The notes under the pieces were generated by a model that was not told the origin of the DNA, did no database searches, and saw only the letters and a program-made list of their open reading frames with translations. Below, piece after piece: positions 16,985 through 24,673 of a DNA stretch of 33,779 nucleotides. The position numbers were made by a program, and so were the translations under genes. Position 1 is the first letter of the stretch; the number at the start of each line of letters is the position of its first letter. This DNA is from an uncultured Clostridia bacterium (GTDB lineage Bacteria; Bacillota; Clostridia; Oscillospirales; Acutalibacteraceae), in NCBI GenBank assembly GCA_944384855.1, contig CALWUY010000060.1, positions 1-33,779 on the forward strand, read 5' to 3'.

Positions 16985-17083
16985 ATATTATGTGATTATG
17001 GGGCAACCTGATATAAATGTGGCTGTTTTAAGAATTTAAAAAATATTTTAAGCAAATGCGTTGGGAGGACGTGCGAAAACTTT

Positions 17084-17935
17084 ATGAAAACCGGAGTAGT
17101 AGATGTAGGCGGGGGATTAAGAGGAATATATGCGGTAGGGGTTTTAGATTACTGCATGGATCAGGGTATCCGTTTTGATATCGGTATAGGCGTATCGGCA
17201 GGGAGCGCGAATCTGGTATCGTATGTTGCGGGTCAGCGGGGACGAAACTATCAGTTTTATACTGAATATGCATTCAGAAAGCAGTATATGGGATTCAGAA
17301 ACTTTATTTTCAAAAAGTCTTTTGTGAATATGGATTATGTATACAGCACTCTTTCCAATTCAGACGGTGAAAATCCTTTGGATTACGATTCATTTAAAAA
17401 AAATCCCATGGAGTTTTATGTGGTCGCGTTAGACGCAAATACCGGTGAAACACGCTATTTTGACAAAAATGATATTCAGCAGGATAACTATGACGTGATG
17501 AAAGCTTCCTCATCGCTTCCTTATGTCTGTCCGCCGTATCCTATAAACGGATCTGTTTATTATGACGGAGCTTTGGGAGATCCTGTGCCTTTTGAAAAGG
17601 CATTTGAGCTCGGATGTGATAAAGTTGTGGTAATCCTGACAAAGCCGGAAGATGAAATACGGAATTCCAAGACAGACAATATATTCGCGGAACGCATTGA
17701 AAAAAAGTATCCGGCTGCGGCGGAAAAATTGCGAGGACATTCGGATAAATATAATGAACAAATTGCGCTGGCAAAGAAATATGCCCGGCAGGGCAGGGTG
17801 TTAATTGTATCGCCTGATGACACATGCGGTATAGATACGCTTAAGAAGAACAGACCCTCAATGCAGAAACTATATATAAAAGGATATAAAGACGGAATAG
17901 AAATAAAGAAGTTTTTGGCGAAAAATCAATACTGA
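17084..17935 (+). CDS. Patatin-like phospholipase family protein
   Basis: The 283-residue product is a cytoplasmic patatin/RssA-type serine hydrolase. Its oxyanion loop GGGLRG is at residues 9-14, the nucleophile elbow GVSAG has Ser38, and the catalytic dyad partner is D161 in YYDGALGD. Members release fatty acids from phospholipids or other acyl esters, but the substrate is unknown. GGAGG lies 15 bases before the ATG, farther than usual, but the family homology begins right at this codon. It is a single-gene unit that ends at a 19-bp hairpin. Confidence 0.88.
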   Translation: MKTGVVDVGGGLRGIYAVGVLDYCMDQGIRFDIGIGVSAGSANLVSYVAGQRGRNYQFYTEYAFRKQYMGFRNFIFKKSFVNMDYVYSTLSNSDGENPLDYDSFKKNPMEFYVVALDANTGETRYFDKNDIQQDNYDVMKASSSLPYVCPPYPINGSVYYDGALGDPVPFEKAFELGCDKVVVILTKPEDEIRNSKTDNIFAERIEKKYPAAAEKLRGHSDKYNEQIALAKKYARQGRVLIVSPDDTCGIDTLKKNRPSMQKLYIKGYKDGIEIKKFLAKNQY

Positions 17936-17992
17936 CAAATAAATATTACAGTATTTTCTCAAAAAATGTCATTTTTAACGGTATAGCAACAT

Positions 17993-18045
17993 AAAGCGTC
18001 GGCTGTATAACGATTGAAAGAATTTTGTTATACAGCCGACGCTTT
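17993..18045 (+). terminator. Strong terminator after the patatin-like gene
   Basis: A perfect 19-bp stem (17993-18011 with 18027-18045) with a 15-nt loop is followed by AGTTTTATA. Confidence 0.85.
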
Positions 18046-18129
18046 AGTTTTATACGGTCAACAGGTATTTGAATTCACACTCGCGGCAGTCTGGGGTATG
18101 TTGTATAATAATATACGGAGGTGCATCAA

Positions 18130-18360
18130 ATGAAAGAAAAAAAATTAAATTTAAACTTGATATCCGAATACAAAACTTCGCTTTACAACGACGAAAAAAG
18201 CAAAAATACAATAGAAAAGTATCTGCGCGATATTTGCCGCTTTGTTGAATTTACAGGCGACAGGATTATGGAAAAATCGCTTGTGATGGAATATAAATCG
18301 AAATTGAAACTCGAACATTGCCTGACCAGCGCAAATTCGATGCTTGCGGCGGTAAAATAA
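18130..18360 (+). pseudogene. Truncated tyrosine recombinase (integrase), N-terminal domain only
   Basis: The 76-residue product matches only the N-terminal SAM-like core-binding domain of phage/Xer-type integrases: LISEYKTSLYNDEKSKNTIEKYLRDICRF, followed by SANSMLAAVK, where intact members continue into the linker and catalytic domain. The R-H-R-Y catalytic domain is absent. GGAGG precedes the ATG with normal spacing. The frame stops at 18358, and the bases after it are open in other frames with unrelated sequence. It is best read as the stump of a lost mobile element. Whether the short protein is made is unknown. Confidence 0.7.
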
Positions 18361-18405
18361 TCATAGAAGATTGTGAAATCGTTAATTTAAACGGCAAAAG
18401 GTATT

Positions 18406-19147
18406 TTGCTGCCAACGGCGGTCAGATATTGGTTTCCAAAACGTTTTCAAGCAGTAAGATATGTAAAGCTTGAAATTGCCAGAGCATACAGCTGGGATGA
18501 GTATGTTTTTTGGAAACTTGAGCTTTCTGCATTGCGCTGGAGTTTAATTCCAGGTATTACGCCAGATAGAGTTAAGCAGATACGCCGTTTCTTTCATAAA
18601 ATTAATCATTCGAATCACAGCAAGAAAAAATCTGACGGTATCGTTGCAATGATAATGCCTTCGATATCAGGAATATTTGTTTGCGCTGTTTGTTTGATTG
18701 GTTGTTCTTATTTGGGGCAGTTTTGAGACTGAAGGAAAAATTTTAATAGAAGACGGCGGAAGTTATATTTATGATAAGCTGTCTGATGCGGTTTTGGCTC
18801 CCGTAACTCAATCGGGTTTATCTGAAAATACCGTTCCTTTATCAGATACAGAGTATGTCGTCAAATCCGGTGACTCTCTTTCTAAAATAGCGGAGATTTA
18901 CGATATCACCGCTGAAAAACTGAAGGTTTATAATGACATTGAGGATGAATATAAGCTTTCAATAGGCCAGATAATAAAAATACCGCCTGACTACTATACT
19001 TTGCCTGAGAACAGTCCGATTCAGGATAATAATGCAACAGAACCGTCAGATACAGGCGACAAAGCCAATCTGCAGGTTCAGGAGAATTTATCTGAAAGCA
19101 GTGGAGATGCGGATACATCCGCGTATACTGCACAAACTCATCAGTAA
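18406..19147 (+). pseudogene. Frameshifted single-span membrane protein with a LysM domain
   Basis: Two pieces in different frames appear to be one gene. The first (to 18726) has SWDEYVFWKLELSALRW, a basic stretch and a membrane helix. The second (18698-19147) continues from the helix into a LysM domain (YVVKSGDSLSKIAEIYDIT to IGQIIKIP) and an acidic tail. The frames overlap only within the helix, and removing one T at about 18702-18704 joins them as CLIGVLIWGSFETEGK. A further break probably lies at about 18440-18470, because another frame open to 18473 (IVNLNGKRYFAANGGQ) also reads like protein. The intact form would be a wall-binding bitopic protein. Both decay and sequence error are possible. 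Confidence 0.6.
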
Positions 19148-19174
19148 GTGAAGTTAGTATTTTATGTTTATAAT

Positions 19175-19206
19175 CAGTGAGCCGAATAATCGGCTCACTG
19201 TTTTTT
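19175..19206 (+). terminator. Terminator after the LysM gene
   Basis: CAGTGAGCCGA (19175-19185) pairs with TCGGCTCACTG (19190-19200) around a 4-nt loop and is followed by six T. Confidence 0.92.
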
Positions 19207-19233
19207 GGGGATTCATAAACCAAATATAAATGT

Positions 19234-19262
19234 TTGTCATTTGCTGTCTGACGTGATATACT
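19234..19262 (+). promoter_or_regulatory. Promoter for the PfkB-type kinase
   Basis: TTGTCA (19234-19239) and TATACT (19257-19262) are separated by 17 bp. An AAGGGAG ribosome site follows before the ATG at 19317. Confidence 0.72.
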
Positions 19263-19316
19263 GTAATTACGGCTATAAAAATCACTGAATATTTTCGTCC
19301 CGAAGGGAGCAGAGAT

Positions 19317-20219
19317 ATGGTATATACAGTTACATTAAACCCTGCATTGGATTACGTAATGAATTTAAGCTCTTTAACCACGGAAGATATCAACCGTACA
19401 GAGTCAGAGAAACTATATTACGGCGGAAAGGGAATAAATGTATCGGCGGTGCTGTCACGGATTAATGTCCCGACAACAGCCATGGGATTTATTGCGGGGT
19501 TTACCGGCAAAAAATTAAAGGCAATGCTTGACGCTGACAGTATATCAAATGATTTTACCGAACTGGCAGATGGGGACACACGCATCAATGTGAAGCTGAA
19601 GTTCGGTAAAGAACTTGATATTAATGCTTCAGGGCCTGAAATAGATACAGATGATGTTGAGCGGCTTACAGAAAAGCTATATAAACTTAAAGACGGCGAT
19701 TTTCTGGTGCTGGCCGGAAATGTTCCATCAGATCTTCCCGACGATTTATATGCCGGTATACTTAAAAGGCTTACCGGACGAGGAATACGGTTTGTTGTAG
19801 ATACTACCGGCAGACAGCTTTTGAATGTTCTTGAATACAAACCGTTTTTAATAAAACCTAATCATCATGAGCTTGGGGAGATATTCGGAAGGAAGATGCA
19901 GACAGCCGAAGAAATCACTGAGTATGCTTTAAAGCTTAAAAAGATGGGAGCGGTCAATGTGCTGGTATCGAGAGGCTCGGACGGCGCGCTGCTTGTGGAT
20001 GAAAATTCCGAAGTTCACCCGGTGGCTGCAGTAAGGGGAGAACTCGTAAGCTCAGTAGGCTGCGGAGATTCAATGGTAGCGGGATTTATAGCAGGATATA
20101 TTTATCACAGGGACTACCAGGAGGCATTGAAACTGTCAGTTGCCTGTTCAGCAGCTACTGCTTTTTCAAAAGAACTGGCAAGAGCCGATGAGATTAACAA
20201 AATATACGAGCAATTGTAG
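19317..20219 (+). CDS. 1-phosphofructokinase-like PfkB-family hexose kinase
   Basis: The 300-residue product starts MVYTVTLNPALDY, typical of the FruK/LacC branch of the PfkB family, which phosphorylates fructose 1-phosphate or tagatose 6-phosphate. GGKGINVS lies at 36-43, LIKPNHHELGEIFG at about 178-191, and the anion hole with the catalytic base GCGDS (D251) near the C terminus. Family members usually have GAGDS at this point, and the A-to-C change is conservative. No DeoR-type regulator or fructose PTS gene is adjacent, so I leave the symbol empty. HPr, the phosphate carrier of PTS transport, lies 4 kb away. Confidence 0.85.
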   Translation: MVYTVTLNPALDYVMNLSSLTTEDINRTESEKLYYGGKGINVSAVLSRINVPTTAMGFIAGFTGKKLKAMLDADSISNDFTELADGDTRINVKLKFGKELDINASGPEIDTDDVERLTEKLYKLKDGDFLVLAGNVPSDLPDDLYAGILKRLTGRGIRFVVDTTGRQLLNVLEYKPFLIKPNHHELGEIFGRKMQTAEEITEYALKLKKMGAVNVLVSRGSDGALLVDENSEVHPVAAVRGELVSSVGCGDSMVAGFIAGYIYHRDYQEALKLSVACSAATAFSKELARADEINKIYEQL

Positions 20220-20226
20220 AAAAGCA

Positions 20227-20264
20227 AAAATGCGTACGGAAATTGAATTCCGTACGCATTTTTG
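20227..20264 (+). terminator. Terminator after the PfkB-type kinase
   Basis: A 16-bp perfect stem (20227-20242 with 20249-20264) with a 6-nt loop begins in a run of A and ends in TTTTTGTTG. It may work in both directions. Confidence 0.92.
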
Positions 20265-20480
20265 TTGTAATATTTTGTATTATGATATATTATCCCGATA
20301 TAAAAAATTTTAATAAAAGACTTAGAACTTTTCCGAAAATCAAACTTTACGGATAATTCTTTGCGCTGAGTTAACAGGACAGCACTGAAAAGAGCCTAAG
20401 CACTGATTGTGTACAAGTCTCGCTTTGAGCGGGTGTTCATAAGACGTTTTAACCGTGAAGTAAAAATTATAAAATAAAAA

Positions 20481-20510
20481 CGCCTCGGCTCACGAAAGCG
20501 CAGCCGAAGC
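20481..20510 (-). terminator. Minus-strand terminator-like hairpin
   Basis: On the minus strand, CGCTTCGGCT pairs with AGCCGAGGCG (one mismatch, 11-nt loop) and runs into TTTTTATTTT. It could end read-through from the surface-protein operon. The sequence AGCCGAAGCGCTCGGCT next to it can form a competing hairpin. Confidence 0.6.
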
Positions 20511-20720
20511 GCTCGGCTGTAAATAGGAACTGAAAATTTGCTTAAATCACAGCCTGTATGTCTGAAACTGATATATTTTTCTTTCCGTGAAAAACAGCTT
20601 TCAATATATTATGCCGGTGTATGACCCCGGTACAGCGTATTGCGGGCTTAAATAAGGCGGCAGAAAAAATATAACGATATTTTTCTGATTAGATTTGAAC
20701 CTGAATATTTTAATAACAAG

Positions 20721-20759
20721 AGGCGGCAACATACAAAACCTTTCTGTTGCCGCCTTTTT
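20721..20759 (+). terminator. Terminator hairpin beside the surface-protein gene
   Basis: AGGCGGCAACA (20721-20731) pairs with TGTTGCCGCCT (20745-20755) around a 13-nt loop, followed by five T in all on the plus strand. The minus side has a weaker T-rich run. It lies 10 bases past the stop of the minus-strand surface-protein gene, so it may serve both strands. Confidence 0.75.
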
Positions 20760-20768
20760 ATATATCAG

Positions 20769-22988
20769 TTAATTTGACCGTCTTTTTTTATTGAACGTTA
20801 TCGTACCAAGCACACTGCCGGATACGAAAAGCAGAGCAACCCAAAGCAGCATATTGCTGCTGTCGCCGGCCTTGGGCACAGATTCATCTGGCGTTGTAGG
20901 CGTTTCCGGCGTCACAGGCGCTTCTGCCGCTTCTTCTGTCCAGCCGGCATATACCGTTTTATTGCTGTCTAATGTAATAGAGGCGGCCTTTTGTGTCAAT
21001 GCCTGATCAAGATACCATCCTGTAAAGCTGAAACCGTCTTTTTTTGGCGTATACTGTGAAAGATCAATAACGGAGCCATCTTCCGCGGCCACCGAAGCTA
21101 TGCTGCTGCCGCCGTTGGTTTCAAAGTTGAGTGTATAGGTGACCGGAACCACTTTTTGAGTGGAACAGGAAAAGCTTTTCCAAGTGCTGACGATCTCGTT
21201 GGAAATCACTGTTCTTTCCGTAAAGGGAGATCCTTCTATTTCTTCTGCGCTTTCATTCTGTGCCTGCAAGAATTCTTTCACTGCTTGCGGATAGTCTTCC
21301 CATGCAAGCCCCCATGTTTCAAATACACCAACCAATTCCTCATTTGCCTTCATGGTCAAAATCAAGTTGCCAGACGGTTGTGCAATAAACTCCCCATCTA
21401 GGTAGAATGCGCCAGTGTTTCCGAGTGCTTGAACATTTCCGTCGTAAAAAATAATGTTTCCTTTGGAAGATGCTTTTTTGCTTTGGGCAGACATGGCTTG
21501 GATCTCTCCGCTCGATGCAACAACGCCATAGCATTTTATGTCATAGTTATCCGCATATTCGATATATCCTAACAAATCAACCCCGCCGGCAAGAAATTCC
21601 ACATCGCCCGCCATGGCAACGACAGCTGCGGAGAAGTTGCCTGCGTATCCTCCGTTTACCATAACCTTCGCTGTTTCACCGGCAAACACCACATTTCCGG
21701 CTTGGCTCAGAATGCCGCAGCTCAAATCTGCCTCTACTCCGTCCATCGGGACAGCGTTCGATCCCGACGCAAAAACCTCTCCGGCGTTGACGGTCACATC
21801 CCCGTATGCGCAGATCCCACTGCATACAGCAGATTCCGTCATACCGATTGACGTGGTTAGTTTTCCACCGTTAATAGTTACGCTGCCGGTTTCGGCAAAA
21901 ATGCCAAAGCTTCCTCCGGAAGAAACTGAGTGGGCATCACTGCGGTCGCCTATGGCGTTCACCTCGCCGTTTATAATCACGTTTCCATAACTGCTGTATA
22001 CCCCGGCACTGATAACAGCTTCCCGTCCTCTGGTATACACTTGAGCATCATTGATCGTCACGTCACCGTAAGCCATCAGGCCGGCGCCGATGGTTCTTGT
22101 ACCTTCGCTTGAGAATGTAAACCCATCATTTTTGCGATTTGCCTCTACAACCGCTTGATTATCTATGGTAAGATTTCCGTCAAAACATCCGATATCTATA
22201 CTGAGGTTTTGCGCAACGCTGCTTTGCGCTTTTACACTGCCGCCGGAGATGTGAATATCACCCTGCGTCAAATCAATGATTCCAGCACTGTGCAGGGGCA
22301 TATATTCTTCAAAGAAATTTAATATGCTGTTGCTTTGTGCGGTTATATCGGAATTATCTATTGTAATTCCATTTGTGCCCTCAATGGCATAGCTGTAACA
22401 TCCGCTTTCTGCCACAGCGTTCACCGCTGCGTTTGTAAACGAAAGGAATTCTCCACTGATACCGCAGCTTTTGAAACCGTCTTTAAGCGAAGCGTCGCCG
22501 CTTTCGGCAGTAACCTTTACTCCGTCCTCAATAAAAATATCTTTTCCGCAAATTCCGTAAGAGGAATAATCTTCATCCGGGTACTGCATGGAGGCCTTAG
22601 CGGTTAGAACAGCATCAGCGGCGTCCTCTCCGGCAAAGATGCTGATATTGCCGTTTTGGCTGTAAATGGCCGCACAGATATTCTGACCGGACATTCCTGA
22701 TGAGATGACGCTGTTTTCTCCTGTAAGCTCGATCAACAGATCTTCTGTTGCATAGATACCGTATGGCGTGTTCACTGCCGTAATGTTCGCGTTCTTTAAT
22801 GTTAATACATTTTTCTCTGGGTCATAGGATATCGTGCCGTCTTCCAACACATCCGAGGCATTTGCAGCAGTGATCTGCGTACCTGCTATATACGGATATT
22901 TATCCGTCTCAAGTGCGAAAGCGGACAGCGGAATCAGTCCCGCGATCATTACCATACAGAGAATCAGGCTCAAAATTTGCTTTTTCAT
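20769..22988 (-). CDS. Secreted beta-helix-like surface protein with an InlB-type repeat and a sortase-like C terminus
   Basis: The 739-residue product has a signal peptide (1-25, ending SAFA) and then about 550 residues of short repeats of the type DITINDA/NVIINGE/DVTVNAGEV, as in parallel beta-helix or carbohydrate-binding surface proteins. One InlB/Listeria-Bacteroides repeat (about 618-684, ending TVYAGWT) and a Pro/Thr-rich stretch follow. The end is VPKAGDSS at 704-711, a hydrophobic helix and KKRRSN, the layout of a cell-wall sorting signal with Ala in place of the usual Thr. GGGAGGG precedes the ATG. It starts 15 bases after the TetR-type gene, so that regulator probably controls it. 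The ligand is unknown. Confidence 0.8.
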   Translation of the reverse strand: MKKQILSLILCMVMIAGLIPLSAFALETDKYPYIAGTQITAANASDVLEDGTISYDPEKNVLTLKNANITAVNTPYGIYATEDLLIELTGENSVISSGMSGQNICAAIYSQNGNISIFAGEDAADAVLTAKASMQYPDEDYSSYGICGKDIFIEDGVKVTAESGDASLKDGFKSCGISGEFLSFTNAAVNAVAESGCYSYAIEGTNGITIDNSDITAQSNSILNFFEEYMPLHSAGIIDLTQGDIHISGGSVKAQSSVAQNLSIDIGCFDGNLTIDNQAVVEANRKNDGFTFSSEGTRTIGAGLMAYGDVTINDAQVYTRGREAVISAGVYSSYGNVIINGEVNAIGDRSDAHSVSSGGSFGIFAETGSVTINGGKLTTSIGMTESAVCSGICAYGDVTVNAGEVFASGSNAVPMDGVEADLSCGILSQAGNVVFAGETAKVMVNGGYAGNFSAAVVAMAGDVEFLAGGVDLLGYIEYADNYDIKCYGVVASSGEIQAMSAQSKKASSKGNIIFYDGNVQALGNTGAFYLDGEFIAQPSGNLILTMKANEELVGVFETWGLAWEDYPQAVKEFLQAQNESAEEIEGSPFTERTVISNEIVSTWKSFSCSTQKVVPVTYTLNFETNGGSSIASVAAEDGSVIDLSQYTPKKDGFSFTGWYLDQALTQKAASITLDSNKTVYAGWTEEAAEAPVTPETPTTPDESVPKAGDSSNMLLWVALLFVSGSVLGTITFNKKRRSN

Positions 22989-23003
22989 ATTTTACCCTCC
23001 CTT

Positions 23004-23480
23004 TTATTCCTCTGCGCCAGTAACTGCCTGCAGAGAAATACGTATTGCATTTAACTGTAAATTCAAATATTCTTCGTCTTCAAACATGGCATAGTGGACA
23101 CAGGCCCGAACAAACAGATAGGTCATACCCTGAATAAACTCAGCCGGAAGTCCCAGCTTAGCGGAAAGCTGCTCGGAGTATTGGCGATAACGGATATTCA
23201 CGTCTTTAAAGAATTGTTTGCCGTATTCCTGATACTTTGGACTCGCATACACCTGGTACATAAAGCGGTACTGTGCTCCGTGGAGTCTGGCAGTAATATA
23301 TGGCATTTCCTGCAGAAAACGCTCAATATCTTCAATATTCTCGGGCGCGTTTACTATGTAATCGTCCTCCACCTTTGCCATTGAATAAGCGGTGGATTCA
23401 ACAATAAGATTGTCTTTAGATCCGAAATAATAAATCAAGGCGCCGTTTGTAACTCCGCAGGCATCCGCCAGCTTTTTCAT
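23004..23480 (-). CDS. TetR/AcrR-family regulator with a damaged N terminus
   Basis: The 158-residue frame starts MKKLADACGVTNGALIYYFGSKDNL, which is helices 2-3 of a TetR DNA-binding domain, then a full-looking ligand domain. Helix 1 is missing. The codons just upstream read KSGLESTG in the same frame before a stop, and FIDHLENNFEK in another frame. One more T in the run at 23501-23505 (plus strand) would join them as NNFEKSGLESTGMKKLADA, which fits the missing start. The gene is therefore frameshifted or starts internally. No strong ribosome site precedes this ATG. A very good promoter lies upstream. It heads the operon with the surface-protein gene. Confidence 0.75.
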   Translation of the reverse strand: MKKLADACGVTNGALIYYFGSKDNLIVESTAYSMAKVEDDYIVNAPENIEDIERFLQEMPYITARLHGAQYRFMYQVYASPKYQEYGKQFFKDVNIRYRQYSEQLSAKLGLPAEFIQGMTYLFVRACVHYAMFEDEEYLNLQLNAIRISLQAVTGAEE

Positions 23481-23542
23481 TCCGGTGCTTTCAAGACCGC
23501 TTTTTCAAAATTATTTTCTAAATGGTCAATAAATACATTCTA

Positions 23543-23571
23543 ATTATAAACAAATAAATAGGAAAAGTCAA
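23543..23571 (-). promoter_or_regulatory. Promoter of the tetR-surface-protein operon
   Basis: On the minus strand, TTGACT (23566-23571) and TATAAT (23543-23548) are separated by 17 bp. The predicted start lies only about 50 bases before the ATG at 23480, which puts the presumed lost N-terminal codons right at the transcript start. The area is AT-rich, and I see no clear operator palindrome. Confidence 0.75.
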
Positions 23572-23886
23572 TTAAATATTGGATATAAGTTACAAAACGC
23601 CAAAATGCCGCAAGAACATTTATAACAGTAAAAAGACCGGAATGCTATGAAAAAAAACAGGTTAGAAGCATATAACATATTGTTTTTGCTGTAATATTTT
23701 TGCATTTTTAAAGAACAGTGTCCGGTTAATTCGTGTGGATTGCTGTTATTAAAGCTCGTAAAGCAAGCATTAATATTGAAAATAACGGTTGTGTTCTAAA
23801 CAAAATTGTTCAGGGCACAATCGTTGACAAAGACTGAAAAAGATACCCTGTTTTGGCGCGGGAACCTTCTGTATTGATAATAAAAA

Positions 23887-23950
23887 AGTCCGGAGCACGT
23901 TTGGCTCCAGGCACTTGCCTGTAACTGGTAGCTATAAAAGATCCGGACTA
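23887..23950 (-). ncRNA. Candidate structured RNA or attenuator ending in a T run
   Basis: On the minus strand AGTCCGGA and TCCGGACT (23943-23950 with 23887-23894) enclose two small hairpins: CAGGC/GCCTG (23917-23921 with 23908-23912) and GGAGC/GCTCC (23904-23908 with 23892-23896). Six T follow directly. The last hairpin shares bases 23892-23894 with the outer stem, so the two cannot form fully together, as in switch-like leaders. I recognise no known riboswitch class. It lies between the tRNA-Pro terminator and tetR and may be only a second terminator. Confidence 0.35.
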
Positions 23951-23979
23951 TTCGGCGGAACAATCAAACATAATAAATA

Positions 23980-24013
23980 ACGCTGAACCCAAAAACGAAT
24001 TGGGTTCAGCGTT
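23980..24013 (-). terminator. Terminator after tRNA-Pro
   Basis: AACGCTGAACCCA (23980-23992) pairs perfectly with 24001-24013 around an 8-nt loop. The minus-strand side continues ATTTATTATG, only five bases downstream of the tRNA 3' end. Confidence 0.8.
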
Positions 24014-24017
24014 ACGC

Positions 24018-24093
24018 TGGTCCGAGTGACAGGACTTGAACCTGCGGCCTCTTGACCCCCAGTCAAGCGCGCTACCAGCTGCGCCACACCCGG
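24018..24093 (-). tRNA. tRNA-Pro (anticodon GGG)
   Basis: On the minus strand the sequence folds as a full cloverleaf of 76 bases: acceptor CCGGGTG with CACTCGG (one G-T pair), D arm GCGC/GCGC, anticodon arm CTTGA-CTGGGGG-TCAAG with anticodon GGG, and T arm GCAGG-TTCAAGT-CCTGT. Discriminator A and an encoded CCA follow. It reads CCC and CCU proline codons. A consensus promoter lies just upstream and a hairpin terminator just downstream, so it is its own transcription unit. Confidence 0.96.
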
Positions 24094-24126
24094 ATATTAT
24101 GTACTGCGTTTTATCACGCAAATAAT

Positions 24127-24154
24127 ATTATATCATATATTTTTTATTTGTCAA
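24127..24154 (-). promoter_or_regulatory. Consensus promoter for tRNA-Pro
   Basis: On the minus strand, TTGACA (24149-24154) and TATAAT (24127-24132) are separated by 16 bp, as expected for a strong stable-RNA promoter. A short hairpin (TGCGT/ACGCA) lies in the leader before the tRNA 5' end. Confidence 0.85.
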
Positions 24155-24174
24155 CAATGATTAATAAAAATAAA

Positions 24175-24203
24175 GAACCGATATATAATTAAAATATCGG
24201 TTC
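24175..24203 (-). terminator. Terminator after the HPr gene
   Basis: GAACCGATAT (24175-24184) pairs with ATATCGGTTC (24194-24203). On the minus strand the stem is followed by TTTATTTTTATT. Confidence 0.88.
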
Positions 24204-24221
24204 AGTCAATAAATTTATATT

Positions 24222-24485
24222 TTAGTCTGCAAAACCTGATTCTACTAAGTTTACAAGGCCTTCAAGAGCCTCTTTTTCATCAGAACCGTCCACGATAATC
24301 TTAATAGTAGTACCGCCGACTATACCTAAAGAAAGAACACCTAACAGACTTTTGGCATTTACTTTCCTTTCGTCCTTTTCTACCCAAATAGAGCTCTTGT
24401 ATTCGTTGGCTTTTTGAATAAAGAATGTAGCGGGACGTGCATGAAGACCGGCCTGATTCTGAATAACAACATCTTTAACGCACAT
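24222..24485 (-). CDS. ptsH: HPr phosphocarrier protein
   Basis: HPr passes phosphate from enzyme I to the sugar-specific EII units of the PTS and, in Firmicutes, acts in catabolite control with CcpA. The 87-residue product has the active-site His15 in GLHARPATFF and the regulatory Ser46 in NAKSLLGVLSLGI, both at standard positions, so it is HPr and not Crh. No ptsI follows, and the gene is monocistronic between a strong promoter and a terminator. Sugar control by Ser46 phosphorylation needs an HPr kinase that is not in this window. Confidence 0.93.
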   Translation of the reverse strand: MCVKDVVIQNQAGLHARPATFFIQKANEYKSSIWVEKDERKVNAKSLLGVLSLGIVGGTTIKIIVDGSDEKEALEGLVNLVESGFAD

Positions 24486-24568
24486 TGTAAATTCTCCTTA
24501 CGATAAATGTTATAAAAATATTTATGTGTTTACGGATTTTCAGTAACGGTAAAAATCACTGTAAACAT

Positions 24569-24596
24569 ATTATACCACATTTAATGATTTAGTCAA
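24569..24596 (-). promoter_or_regulatory. Promoter for the HPr gene
   Basis: On the minus strand, TTGACT (24591-24596) and TATAAT (24569-24574) are separated by 16 bp, with TG one base before the -10 box (TGGTATAAT, extended -10). The leader of about 75 bases can fold GTTTAC with GTAAAC and CAGT with ACTG. Confidence 0.82.
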
Positions 24597-24673
24597 TTAT
24601 TTGTGAAAAAGTTCTAATATTTATCCAACTTATGCTTAATCTTACAACGCGAATTTATGCACTTTTTCTAAAA

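Larger units (their letters stand above)
20265..20768. other. Gene-free 0.5-kb interval with two terminator-like hairpins
   Basis: I find no convincing reading frame on either strand. The interval holds a minus-strand terminator-like hairpin (20481-20510) and a plus-strand terminator (20721-20759), with a weak promoter-like TTGTAA-17-TATTAT at its left end. An untranslated RNA or a decayed gene is possible, but nothing seen proves either. Confidence 0.5.

Noticed and set aside
18061-18129. Promoter for the integrase stump
   Set aside because: There is a good TATAAT at 18104-18109, but no acceptable -35 box at 16-18 bp and no clear extended -10, so I do not list it.
23733-23837. Short GTG-started frame reading like protein (IENNGCVLNKIVQGTIVDKD) in the gap before tRNA-Pro
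   Set aside because: It is only 34 residues, has no clear ribosome site and other frames are equally open nearby; it could be a remnant of a gene but cannot be supported as one.
24486-24673. Possible leader RNA for HPr
   Set aside because: The paired segments are short and separated by loops; it is no stronger than chance pairing in AT-rich DNA.
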